Below are positions 8,283-15,663 of a DNA stretch of 20,491 nucleotides, one piece after another (position 1 is the first letter of the stretch; the number at the start of each line of letters is the position of its first letter). Both the position numbers and the translations under genes were made by a program. Under the pieces are notes generated by a model. It saw only the letters and a list, made by a program, of their open reading frames with translations. It ran no database searches and had not been told where the DNA came from. Origin of the DNA: an uncultured Gemmataceae bacterium (GTDB lineage Bacteria; Planctomycetota; Planctomycetia; Gemmatales; Gemmataceae); assembly GCA_937922175.1 (NCBI GenBank), contig CAKZUU010000047.1, positions 1-20,491 of the forward strand. The letters run 5' to 3'.

Positions 8283-8643
8283 GGGGCACCTCCGAAGGGA
8301 ACAGGGGAGTTGTGAGATTGTTCTTCATTCAAGATACGCAAAGTTTGTGCCGTGCGAATGGCTCGTGTCGGCACAGGTCCTTTGGGTTGTTTCAGCGCAG
8401 CGGCGTCTCGGTTCCGCACAACTATATGCTCCCACGGGCACGCTCGGGCGTCAGAGTCCTTGAAATGAATCTTCTGGCACCAGTTTTGCATCAAAACGGA
8501 CGGAAAAATTGAGATCAACCTTCTAAGTCTCTGGAAACCGGCCCGACGCGAAAGATCTTACCGGGCGTATCCCATCTCGAAGCCCGATTTGGCCAAAAGT
8601 TGGTGCGAACAGAGAAGGGTGGATTTCAGAAGGAGGGCGAGTC
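8283..8643. promoter_or_regulatory. Divergent regulatory gap between the stress protein and Hsp20 genes
   Basis: This 361-base stretch has no convincing gene and must hold the promoters of both flanking genes. A perfect 6-base inverted repeat with a 3-base spacer, GTTTTG-CAT-CAAAAC, lies at 8483-8497. CTTGAA at 8459-8464 resembles the -35 element of sigma-32 heat-shock promoters, and CACCAGTT starting 13 bases later matches the -10 consensus CCCCATnT only partly. Strong ribosome-binding sites sit at both ends. No CIRCE element (TTAGCACTC-N9-GAGTGCTAA) is present. Promoter assignment is tentative. Confidence 0.4.
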
Positions 8644-9102
8644 ATGGCAACCGAAGTTGCTCGTTGGAGTGGCGCGAACCTGATTGAAGAAGCGCGGAAG
8701 GAGATGGAGGATGTATTCCGCCGACTGTTCGGTCCGATGGAGCGAATCAAGGAGGAAGACAAATTAGCCGCGTGGAGCCCGCGTGTGGACGTCTCCGAAA
8801 ACGACAACGAATTCCTGGTCGTGGCGGACATTCCGGGTGTGGATCCCAAAGATGTCGAAGTGACGATTCATGAGGGAGTTCTCAGCTTCAAAGGCGAGAA
8901 GAAAGAGGAACGCGAGGAGAAGAAGAAAAACTATCACAAGATGGAGCGATTCGTCGGGACGTTCTTCCGGCAAATTCCTTTGCCGGCGGGCGCTGACGAG
9001 GAGAAAGTGACGGAGACGTTTGCGAACGGGACCATCACCGTGCACGTGCCGAAGAAACCCGGCACGCAGCCGCGACGAGTGGAGGTGAGACCGGTGAAAT
9101 GA
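8644..9102 (+). CDS. Small heat-shock protein, Hsp20 / alpha-crystallin family
   Basis: A 152-residue ATP-independent holdase chaperone that keeps unfolding proteins soluble for refolding by DnaK/ClpB. The alpha-crystallin domain spans about 45-140: WSPRVDVSENDNEFLVVADIPG, then DVEVTIHEGVLSFKGEKK, the charged loop EEREEKKKNYHKMERFVGTFFRQ, and NGTITVHVPKKP. The N-terminal arm (1-44) is predicted helical (EEARKEMEDVFRRLFGP). The short C-terminal tail has VEV at 146-148 as the likely I-x-I-type contact that bridges subunits in the oligomer. The ATG at 8644 follows GGAGG at ideal spacing. Divergence from the UspA gene suggests shared stress control. The gene converges on the lipoprotein gene of the metal-efflux cluster. 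Confidence 0.96.
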   Translation: MATEVARWSGANLIEEARKEMEDVFRRLFGPMERIKEEDKLAAWSPRVDVSENDNEFLVVADIPGVDPKDVEVTIHEGVLSFKGEKKEEREEKKKNYHKMERFVGTFFRQIPLPAGADEEKVTETFANGTITVHVPKKPGTQPRRVEVRPVK

Positions 9103-9143
9103 CCGTCGTCGGTTCATCGTCCATGCGTTCAGGCCACGGAGGG

Positions 9144-9194
9144 CCGGTCGGCGAAACCCCCGTCCCCGGGGCAGGAACAGGATTGGCCGACCGG
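9144..9194. terminator. Stem-loop between the convergent Hsp20 and lipoprotein genes
   Basis: CCGGTCGGC at 9144-9152 is exactly complementary to GCCGACCGG at 9186-9194, giving nine GC-rich pairs around a 33-base loop. It sits in the 102-base gap between two converging genes, where a two-way terminator is expected. No T-run follows on either strand, so it is not a textbook intrinsic terminator. Confidence 0.4.
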
Positions 9195-9204
9195 GGCGGG
9201 GTGA

Positions 9205-9717
9205 TTATTGGGGTGGCTGACTCCCCGACATCTCCCAGGTAAAGCGACCCAACGACGGCTTCCCGTCCATTTCTCCCGCAATCGTTCCTTGAAACGCGGC
9301 TCCTCCCGCCAGGCGCGGTTCGCGACCGATCAGTCGTGTGGTCTTTCCCTGCTCTTGATGCAGCGGCGCCAAGGTGACCGTCAATTGCGGCAATGATTTT
9401 CCGTCCCCAGCTTTCGCCGATTGGATGGTGAGAATAAGTTCCTTGACCGGCACCGCCAGGGGCGATTCCTCGTCGTCGTCGAGAAGATGGAGATGGCATT
9501 CCCCCGTCTGACGGTCGAGAACGAACTCGGCGTGGTATTTCCCCAAATCGAACACCGTCCCACCATGAGGACCGACTCCATGTCGATGCATCGGTTGCTT
9601 TCGCGTTGCCGCCGCATCGGCAGAGCTTTGCGGTGATCGGCTCGGAGGCTGACAGCCTGATCCCACGAGGCATGCCAGCGGCAGAGTCCAAAGGAACGAG
9701 AGGCGGATCATTTTCAT
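9205..9717 (-). CDS. His-rich lipoprotein of the metal-efflux cluster
   Basis: A 170-residue exported protein. The signal MKMIRLSFLWTLPLACLVGSGC ends in a lipobox-like Cys22 (SGC with Gly at -3, a weak match). A low-complexity linker (23-40) leads to MHRHGVGPHGGTVFDLGKYH, with histidines 44, 46, 51 and 62, and then ECHLHLLDDDEESPLAVPV with His75 and His77. The remainder is probably beta-rich. I recall short planctomycete proteins with a PHGG motif beside CusA-type pumps, but they have no established name. The clustered histidines and acidic residues suggest periplasmic metal binding; this is inference. The ATG at 9717 follows GAGG and lies six bases after the RND pump stop, so the two are almost certainly co-translated. 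It is the last gene of the cluster. Confidence 0.8.
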   Translation of the reverse strand: MKMIRLSFLWTLPLACLVGSGCQPPSRSPQSSADAAATRKQPMHRHGVGPHGGTVFDLGKYHAEFVLDRQTGECHLHLLDDDEESPLAVPVKELILTIQSAKAGDGKSLPQLTVTLAPLHQEQGKTTRLIGREPRLAGGAAFQGTIAGEMDGKPSLGRFTWEMSGSQPPQ

Positions 9718-9723
9718 GGTTCC

Positions 9724-12700
9724 TCACGTGTTGACGATGATCGAGGAAGGACCGCCGTGCGTCGCTTCCGAGGCTTGAAAGAGGTTCGCTTCGGAGCCGC
9801 TTCGTTGCGCGAGTCGCTCCGCATCCTTGCCCGAGAACTTCCAGAACAGTCCTGGGTGAATAAGGAACTCGCAGAAGGTGGAGGTGGACAACCCTCCGAG
9901 GATCACCGTGGCGACGGGGTACAGGATCTCCAAGCCGGGCTTCCGCCCGCCGATCACCAGAGGCACCAGGGCGATGCCGGCAGCAAGAGCGGTCATGAGG
10001 ACAGGAGCAAGCCGCTCCAGACTGCCCCGCAGGATCATTCGCTCGGTAAAGCCCTCTCCTTCTTCCGTCATCAGATGGAAATAATGCGTCACGAGCAGGA
10101 TGCCGTTCCGTACCGCAATCCCTCCGAGCGAAACAAAACCGACAAGACTGGCAACGGTGAGGGTCTGGCCGGAGATGACCAAGGCCCAGACTCCGCCGAT
10201 GAACGCGGTCGGAATGGCGTTGAGGATTTGCAAGGTGATCCGTGGCGAGGGGAAGAGCATCAATAAGACGATAAAAATACCACCCAGCGAGACGCCGGCG
10301 AGGAGGACGATGAGGCGAGTGGCCGACTGTTGGGCCTCGAATTGCCCGCCCAATTCGATGAAGTAGCCGGTGGGCAAAACCAGCCGCTCCCGGATCCGCT
10401 GTTCAATTTCCTGCACGGCCGTCTGCAAATCACGCCCCATCACGTTGCAGCGCACAGTCTGGCGGCGTCGCACATTCTCCCGGTTCACGAGGTTGGGTCC
10501 GCTCGAGGCGTCGGGAAGGTCGGCGACGTCGCGTAAACGAATTTGTCCTCGATCTCCGGGCAGATCGATCCGGAGGTCGGCCAGTTGGTGGGGATCGGAG
10601 CGGTAGGGCTCTTCGAGCTTCAAAACTAGTTCATAACGCCGTTGGCCCTCCAAGACCTCGGAGACAGCTTCACCTTTTAAAGCGGTCTGAATGATATGGG
10701 CGACCGCCTGGCGGCTCAGACCGTAGATCGCCAAATCTTCGGCTCGCAAGACGATGTGGATTTCGTCGACTCGACTTTGCGGGTCAATGATCGGTGGCGT
10801 CACCCCATCGACATCGGAAATCGCGGCACGCACCTGCTCGGCCAATCGGCGGACTTTGTCCAAATCGTCCCCGAAGATTTTGATCGCCACGTGCGCGTTG
10901 ACCCCTGACAACATGTGAGAAATGAGATGAGATAACGGCTGTTCTGCATCCATTTCCACGCCGGGCAGGTCTTGTCGGAGTTGGGTGAGCAATTCACGGA
11001 TGAATTGATCCCGCCGGTAGCTGCTCGCCGGGTTCATGGACAGGATATATTCGCTGGAGCTGACAGGTTCGGCGTGTTCATCGCGCTCCGCACGCCCTGT
11101 CCGACGCACAAAATGCAAGACGGGCCCGTCGGGGTTCTCGGGCGTTCGTTGATATTGTCGAAGCCGCCGGTCGATGATGGCCGCCGCATCGTTGGACGCT
11201 TTGAGCGACGAGCCGCTTGGCAGCGTCACGTTTAATTGCACGCTTCCTTCGTCAAACTTCGGGAGGAAATCGGCTCCCAAGCGCGTGAGTTGCCAAGCGC
11301 TCAGAGCCACAAGAATCCACGTCCCCAGCCATAACAGTCGGGCGTAGCGAAGCGAGAAGCGGATCAGGTATTGCGCCAACCACTTCAGCAGCCGCAACAA
11401 GAGCCCGTCTCGACGTTCATGGGTCGCTTTGGCTTTCGGCAGCAGGTAATACGACAGCACGGGCGTCACGGTCAGGGAAACGAGGAGCGAGGCCAGAATC
11501 GACACGATGTAGGCGACACCCAATGGTGCGAACAATCGTCCTTCGACTCCCGACAATGCGAAGAGGGGAGCGAACGCTAAGATGACGACCGTCGTGCCAA
11601 AAACGATGGCGGAGCGGATCTCCTTACTCGCTTCGTACACGACGAGGACCACAGGCCGAGGCTGCGGTAGGGCGTCGTTCTCCCGGAGTCGACGGAAGAT
11701 GTTCTCGACATCGACGATGGCGTCGTCCACCAGTTCCCCGATCGCCACCGCGATTCCGCCGAGCGTCATCACATTGATGGAAACCGTGGTGCCGGTCAAC
11801 GCCCCGACGGCGCGAAAGACGAGCGTGGTGATGACCAAGGACAAGGGAATGGCCGTCAAGGTGATGAACGTGGTGCGAAGATTGAGGAGGAAGAGCACCA
11901 GGATGATCATCACCAATGCCGCTCCGATCGCCAGCGCCTCTTTCACGTAATAGATGCCCCGGTCGATGAATCGGCGCAATTGGAACAGTTCGGTCTGAAT
12001 GATTCGATCGGCAGGCAGTGTTTGTTCGGCTTCGGCCAGGGCGGCAAGAACCTGGGCGGTGACAAGTCGGGTATCGGCATGGGGCTGTTTGACGATGGTA
12101 AGGACGACACCCGGTTGGCCATCGACGCCGGCGTCGCCCCGCTTGGGAGCCGCCCCTTCGGTGACTTCGGCGACGTGGCCCAGGAGAACCGCCCGGTCGG
12201 CCAGGGACTTCACGGGGATCTGGCGTAACTCCTCGATGACGCGCTCAGGTCGCGGTCCCAACCGACCCAAGACGCGAACCGGACGTTCTTGATGATCGTC
12301 CTCGATCAAACCGCCGCTGGCATTCAGGTTGTTGGCTTGGATCGCTGCCTCCAGGTCGAGCAACGAGACCTGATAGTCAACGAGCTTATTCGGATTGACC
12401 AACACTTGGTACTGCTTTTTGTCTCCCCCCATGACGATGATTTCAGCCACTCCGGGGATTTTTTGCAGTCGAGGACGAATGATCCAATCCGCCGTCGTGC
12501 GGAGGTCGATTCGCTCTTCCAACAGAGTTGGGAACGTCACCTGTTGCGATTGGCCGTCCCATGTGACGATGGCGGAACGACCCGGCTCACCCTCTTGCCA
12601 GACCACGGATTCCACCGGGAATTGTTGCCAGTTTGTTTTGTCGTGGCGCGATGCGGGGTGCCACACAGCGATGTCGAATCCCGCGTCGCGAGCGGTGCGT

Positions 12701-13191
12701 TCGGCGAGGAGACCGGTTTTGCCGATGACTGCCAACTCTCCGCCCTGAGGACCGCGAAGTCGATGCAAGCCCACGTGCATGATCTGTCCCATGATGGAGG
12801 CGGGGGGCGTCATGTATGGCCGAATCCCCGGCGGCAACGACACTCCCGCGATGCGTTCCATCACCACCTGCCTCGCTTCGCGGACATTGCTGCTCCAGGA
12901 AAACTCAACGTAAATTACGCTGATGTCCTGGCTGGATTGACTGCGGACCGCTTCGACTCCCGACGCGCCTAGGAGCGCCGTCTCTAATGGCCACGTCACT
13001 TGCTGCTCGACTTCCTCGGAGGACAAGCCGGGACATTCCGTCAGCACAACGACACGAGGCCGATCCAAATCGGGGAACACATCAATCGGCAGGGTGGTGG
13101 TGAGGTATCCTCCGCCCGCCAGCACAAGTAAGCATCCGAGGAGAATCAAGGGTCGGTGAGTGAGGGAAAAGCGAATCAGGCTGTTCAACAT
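9724..13191 (-). CDS. RND heavy-metal efflux pump, CusA/CzcA family inner-membrane subunit
   Basis: This is the proton-driven inner-membrane pump of a tripartite metal exporter, 1155 residues against about 1040 for CusA or CzcA. The first membrane helix (about 12-30) is followed by TLPIDVFPDLDRPRVVVLTECPG, a hallmark of the heavy-metal subgroup. GGIAVAIGELVDDAIVDVENIFRRLREN at about 478-505 (acidic residues 489, 490, 494, 496) is the proton-relay helix region. Helix blocks occur at about 418-560 and again near the C-terminus, around the usual second large periplasmic loop. Residues about 143-228 are an insertion between GQIMHVGL and LRTTADWIIRPRLQKIPGVAEI, a junction that is short in ordinary homologues. 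I cannot tell copper/silver from cobalt/zinc/cadmium specificity from the residues. The ATG at 13191 follows GGAG. The fusion protein gene ends 17 bases upstream. Confidence 0.95.
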   Translation of the reverse strand: MLNSLIRFSLTHRPLILLGCLLVLAGGGYLTTTLPIDVFPDLDRPRVVVLTECPGLSSEEVEQQVTWPLETALLGASGVEAVRSQSSQDISVIYVEFSWSSNVREARQVVMERIAGVSLPPGIRPYMTPPASIMGQIMHVGLHRLRGPQGGELAVIGKTGLLAERTARDAGFDIAVWHPASRHDKTNWQQFPVESVVWQEGEPGRSAIVTWDGQSQQVTFPTLLEERIDLRTTADWIIRPRLQKIPGVAEIIVMGGDKKQYQVLVNPNKLVDYQVSLLDLEAAIQANNLNASGGLIEDDHQERPVRVLGRLGPRPERVIEELRQIPVKSLADRAVLLGHVAEVTEGAAPKRGDAGVDGQPGVVLTIVKQPHADTRLVTAQVLAALAEAEQTLPADRIIQTELFQLRRFIDRGIYYVKEALAIGAALVMIILVLFLLNLRTTFITLTAIPLSLVITTLVFRAVGALTGTTVSINVMTLGGIAVAIGELVDDAIVDVENIFRRLRENDALPQPRPVVLVVYEASKEIRSAIVFGTTVVILAFAPLFALSGVEGRLFAPLGVAYIVSILASLLVSLTVTPVLSYYLLPKAKATHERRDGLLLRLLKWLAQYLIRFSLRYARLLWLGTWILVALSAWQLTRLGADFLPKFDEGSVQLNVTLPSGSSLKASNDAAAIIDRRLRQYQRTPENPDGPVLHFVRRTGRAERDEHAEPVSSSEYILSMNPASSYRRDQFIRELLTQLRQDLPGVEMDAEQPLSHLISHMLSGVNAHVAIKIFGDDLDKVRRLAEQVRAAISDVDGVTPPIIDPQSRVDEIHIVLRAEDLAIYGLSRQAVAHIIQTALKGEAVSEVLEGQRRYELVLKLEEPYRSDPHQLADLRIDLPGDRGQIRLRDVADLPDASSGPNLVNRENVRRRQTVRCNVMGRDLQTAVQEIEQRIRERLVLPTGYFIELGGQFEAQQSATRLIVLLAGVSLGGIFIVLLMLFPSPRITLQILNAIPTAFIGGVWALVISGQTLTVASLVGFVSLGGIAVRNGILLVTHYFHLMTEEGEGFTERMILRGSLERLAPVLMTALAAGIALVPLVIGGRKPGLEILYPVATVILGGLSTSTFCEFLIHPGLFWKFSGKDAERLAQRSGSEANLFQASEATHGGPSSIIVNT

Positions 13192-13208
13192 ACGGGGGGC
13201 TCCGGCGG

Positions 13209-14663
13209 TTATTTGTCGTCATCGGAGTTCTTGTGCAGGCTGCCGTCCGCATGCACGTGATAACCCGGGGGAGCACCTCCCGAGGCGGACTTGATGGCTC
13301 GATTGAGTCGTCCCGCCCCTTCCCGGACAACATACATGCCAAGCAATAACGTGCCGTCGTTTGCCAACGCGACCTGTTCCCGATCTTGTGCCAGGACGCG
13401 CACCGGATACCTAATGAAACGATTGACATTTTGCACAAAGACGTAGTTCTCCAGGCCATCGCGCACCACCGCCGTGGTTGGAAGAACGTGGACGGATTCC
13501 AGCTTCTCTACCGGGATGCGAATGCGGACTCGTTGTCCGGGGCGGAAGCGCCAAAGCATCAGCGACCGACCGTTGGCATCCACTCGGCGAACCTCATTCT
13601 CTAACGAAATCCAGAATGATAGAGTTCGCTGCACCGGATCGACCGTGTTGGCAATATGGCGAATCACGAACGTTTCCGGCTTCGGACTCCAGCCGGCGGC
13701 TTCTGGCTCAAGAAAGTCGACCGTCACGGGCCAGGACATCTGGACGACCCGTTGCAAAAACGGCGCTTCCTCGGCGAAGGCCCGACCCTCGATCGCCAAG
13801 GCGTGATGGTGCGCCAGAAGGCATAGTGACTGACCCGATTGCACTCGCTCGCCCAGCTCCACCGACAACTCTTGGACTTCTCCCACCGACTCGTGATCGT
13901 CGGTCGAGGGCGCCAAGGTTTTCGTCCCGCTTCCGTGGAACTTCGTCGGCAATTTCGACCACGCCTCCGGCGCTCGGACCACAATCTCGCTGACGAAATG
14001 CCCTTGCGCCACTTCCTCGATTTGCGCGTCCGTGAGTCCGCGCCACAGCAATTCCCTTTTTAACGCTGAGACTGATGCCTCCAGGCGCGCCAATTGATTA
14101 TCGACCTCGATCAAACGCTCTTTGGGAATGGCATCACCGGCAGCGACGAGTCGTTCCCGCTGCTGGATCGCGATAATCCTTTCTTGCGTTTTCAGATAAA
14201 AGTCCGCTTGCGCTTGATGGACCGAATCGCTGGACAGACGAATGCGGAACAGCTCGTCCCCGGGGCGAATCGTATCACCAGGGTGCACAAAAATTCGGCT
14301 GACCACACCCTCGGCCGGCGACGTGACCCGATGGTCGCTGTGACCCGGACGTTCGACGATCTGCCCTGGGATTGTCAACGTGCGCCAGTAATTCCCCAGG
14401 TTGACCGGCACCACTTGCAATCCTAAGTTGACGATCGCCTGATCGGTTAAAATAACCGACTCGCTGTCCGGTCCTTCCTCGTCGTGGTCATCGTCATGTT
14501 CTTCATGTTGGTCCGGGGCCTTCACTGATTTCGATTCGGCTTTCGATTCCGCCTCCCACCCGATCCACGGTCGCCACAATTCGCGACTCTGATACCCGGC
14601 ACCAATGAGAGCCGCGATGAGCACAAGAAAAAGTCCGATTTTCCACATGGCTCTTCGTTTCAT
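13209..14663 (-). CDS. Periplasmic membrane fusion protein of the RND metal exporter (CusB/CzcB/HlyD type)
   Basis: A 484-residue adaptor linking the RND pump to an outer-membrane channel. An N-terminal membrane anchor (IGLFLVLIAALIGAGY, about 9-24) is followed by an acidic His-rich segment HEEHDDDHDEEGPDSE at 53-68. The lipoyl/barrel-sandwich half-motif SPAEGVVSRIFVHPGDTIRPGDELFRI lies at 115-141, then a helical hairpin with coiled-coil character at about 145-205, then the second lipoyl half (GEVQELSVELGERVQSGQSLCLL) and beta-barrel (FRPGQRVRIRIPVEKL, LPTTAVVRDGLENYVFVQ). The C-terminus, GYHVHADGSLH, adds His469, 471 and 477. Both His clusters could bind the exported cation. The ATG at 14663 follows GAGGTG; Met6 is an alternative. 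It lies 17 bases before the pump gene and 217 bases after the small His-rich gene. Confidence 0.92.
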   Translation of the reverse strand: MKRRAMWKIGLFLVLIAALIGAGYQSRELWRPWIGWEAESKAESKSVKAPDQHEEHDDDHDEEGPDSESVILTDQAIVNLGLQVVPVNLGNYWRTLTIPGQIVERPGHSDHRVTSPAEGVVSRIFVHPGDTIRPGDELFRIRLSSDSVHQAQADFYLKTQERIIAIQQRERLVAAGDAIPKERLIEVDNQLARLEASVSALKRELLWRGLTDAQIEEVAQGHFVSEIVVRAPEAWSKLPTKFHGSGTKTLAPSTDDHESVGEVQELSVELGERVQSGQSLCLLAHHHALAIEGRAFAEEAPFLQRVVQMSWPVTVDFLEPEAAGWSPKPETFVIRHIANTVDPVQRTLSFWISLENEVRRVDANGRSLMLWRFRPGQRVRIRIPVEKLESVHVLPTTAVVRDGLENYVFVQNVNRFIRYPVRVLAQDREQVALANDGTLLLGMYVVREGAGRLNRAIKSASGGAPPGYHVHADGSLHKNSDDDK

Positions 14664-14880
14664 CGCTTCACACCTCGTCCACGCCCCATCCGTCGATTGC
14701 TGTCGAACAGCAGCGAGCCCACGATACCAACCTGATGGAATCGTCGTGCCGACCGTGCGGTCCAGCCGCTCGTGTCGGCCGCGTCAATCAAATCAACTTT
14801 CGATTCTTAACTCAGCGAAAAGGCATGATAACGCCGAGGAGTCGTGCCTCCTGAGCGACGGCGCTCGATCAACGGCGAGA
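14664..14880 (-). other. Gap inside the metal-efflux cluster with short hairpins
   Basis: No gene is seen here. GAGCG-ACGG-CGCTC at 14853-14866 and AGGAG-TCGTGC-CTCCT at 14837-14852 are back-to-back hairpins just beyond the stop of the small His-rich gene. They have no T-run and could be a weak terminator or a processing point. A perfect inverted repeat, TGCTGT-CGA-ACAGCA, at 14698-14712 lies about 35 bases upstream of the fusion-protein ATG and could be an operator or an mRNA hairpin. Confidence 0.3.
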
Positions 14881-15372
14881 TCATAGGAGCAGGCGTTGTT
14901 GCAGCACGTAACAGGGCACGGAGAGCGCGGAGACCTGTTGACTGCCGAGATTTGGCGAACGAGCGGGCAGTGGTGGGGTGAACCCCAGCCAGAGGTGGAC
15001 ATACAACGGTGAAATCAGCAATCCGGCATCTTTCTCGCTGACGCCCGAGGATCCACGCTTGTCGGAAAAAAAGAGAATTCGCCCGATGTAGATGGCGTCG
15101 GTGTCGTGTTCGTCAGGGCACACGGGGACGAGCGAATTCGGCCCATCTGCTCGCTCCTGCCCACGGCAACCTATCGCCGCTTCTCGGCTCGGGGCGACCA
15201 CACCATGGTGATGCCCGGGGCTGGAGGCCATCGGCCACGAGGGCCAATGGAAGTGCAACGTGATTCCCCGATCCCCGACCCCTCGAGGGCAGTGCGCGTG
15301 TGCTAACAGCATGACGGACTGCGTCAGCAACACACACGGGACCAACAACAAATTGACCCTACGTCGGCGCAT
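14881..15372 (-). CDS. Small exported His-rich protein upstream of the metal exporter
   Basis: A product of 163 residues from the ATG at 15372. The start gives MRRRRVNLLLVPCVLLTQSVMLLAHAHC, a clear signal peptide. A longer frame starts with GTG at 15528, but its first 52 residues look like neither a signal nor a domain. The mature part has HAHC at 25-28, HFHW at 40-43, HHH at 54-56 and DEHDTDAIYI at 87-96, enough ligands for periplasmic metal binding. I recall similar short proteins (HxH, then HDxDAxY) in planctomycete metal-efflux clusters but know no named family, so the function is inferred: a metal buffer or chaperone for the pump. No clear ribosome-binding site precedes 15372. It is the first gene of the cluster, transcribed away from the 906-residue protein gene. 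Confidence 0.7.
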   Translation of the reverse strand: MRRRRVNLLLVPCVLLTQSVMLLAHAHCPRGVGDRGITLHFHWPSWPMASSPGHHHGVVAPSREAAIGCRGQERADGPNSLVPVCPDEHDTDAIYIGRILFFSDKRGSSGVSEKDAGLLISPLYVHLWLGFTPPLPARSPNLGSQQVSALSVPCYVLQQRLLL

Positions 15373-15663
15373 CGTCTGGCAACTCGGAACTTGCCCAGCC
15401 TTTCGTAATGTACCGCATTCTCTGGAAATTGCCATAGGAATCGAACCGGCTGATCGAATTCCGCCTGAAGTTCCCCAACGGGTTGATGATGCTCGGACCG
15501 ACCCTCTCGCTGCGGTGGTGACGATCACCTAAAACATTAGCCGATCGAAAAGTCTGGTTTTAACCGCAAGGCAAGTCCGAAGGCAAAAACGCTCGGAAGC
15601 GACGGGAGGTTGTGATCGTTTGGGGTCATCGACGACATTATTCGAATCGAGAGGGGCGTTTCG
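15373..15663. promoter_or_regulatory. Divergent promoter region between the metal cluster and the 906-residue protein gene
   Basis: No gene is supported in these 291 bases. Two perfect inverted repeats stand out: GGTGA-CGA-TCACC at 15517-15529 and the palindrome GGTTTTAACC at 15556-15565. Either could be an operator for one of the divergent genes. I could not identify a convincing -35/-10 pair. GAGGGG before the ATG at 15664 is the ribosome-binding site of the right-hand gene. Confidence 0.35.

Noticed and set aside
8090..8512. A 140-codon plus-strand frame running through the stress-gene gap
   Set aside because: The first half is antisense to the UspA gene, the rest has no protein-like composition, and it would occupy the divergent promoter region.
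12289..12972. A 227-codon plus-strand frame
   Set aside because: It is antisense to the RND pump and has no recognisable content. The pump frame is continuous over 1155 residues.
15373..15528. A 52-residue N-terminal extension of the small His-rich protein
   Set aside because: It begins with GTG and has no signal or domain character, whereas the ATG at 15372 gives a clear signal peptide.
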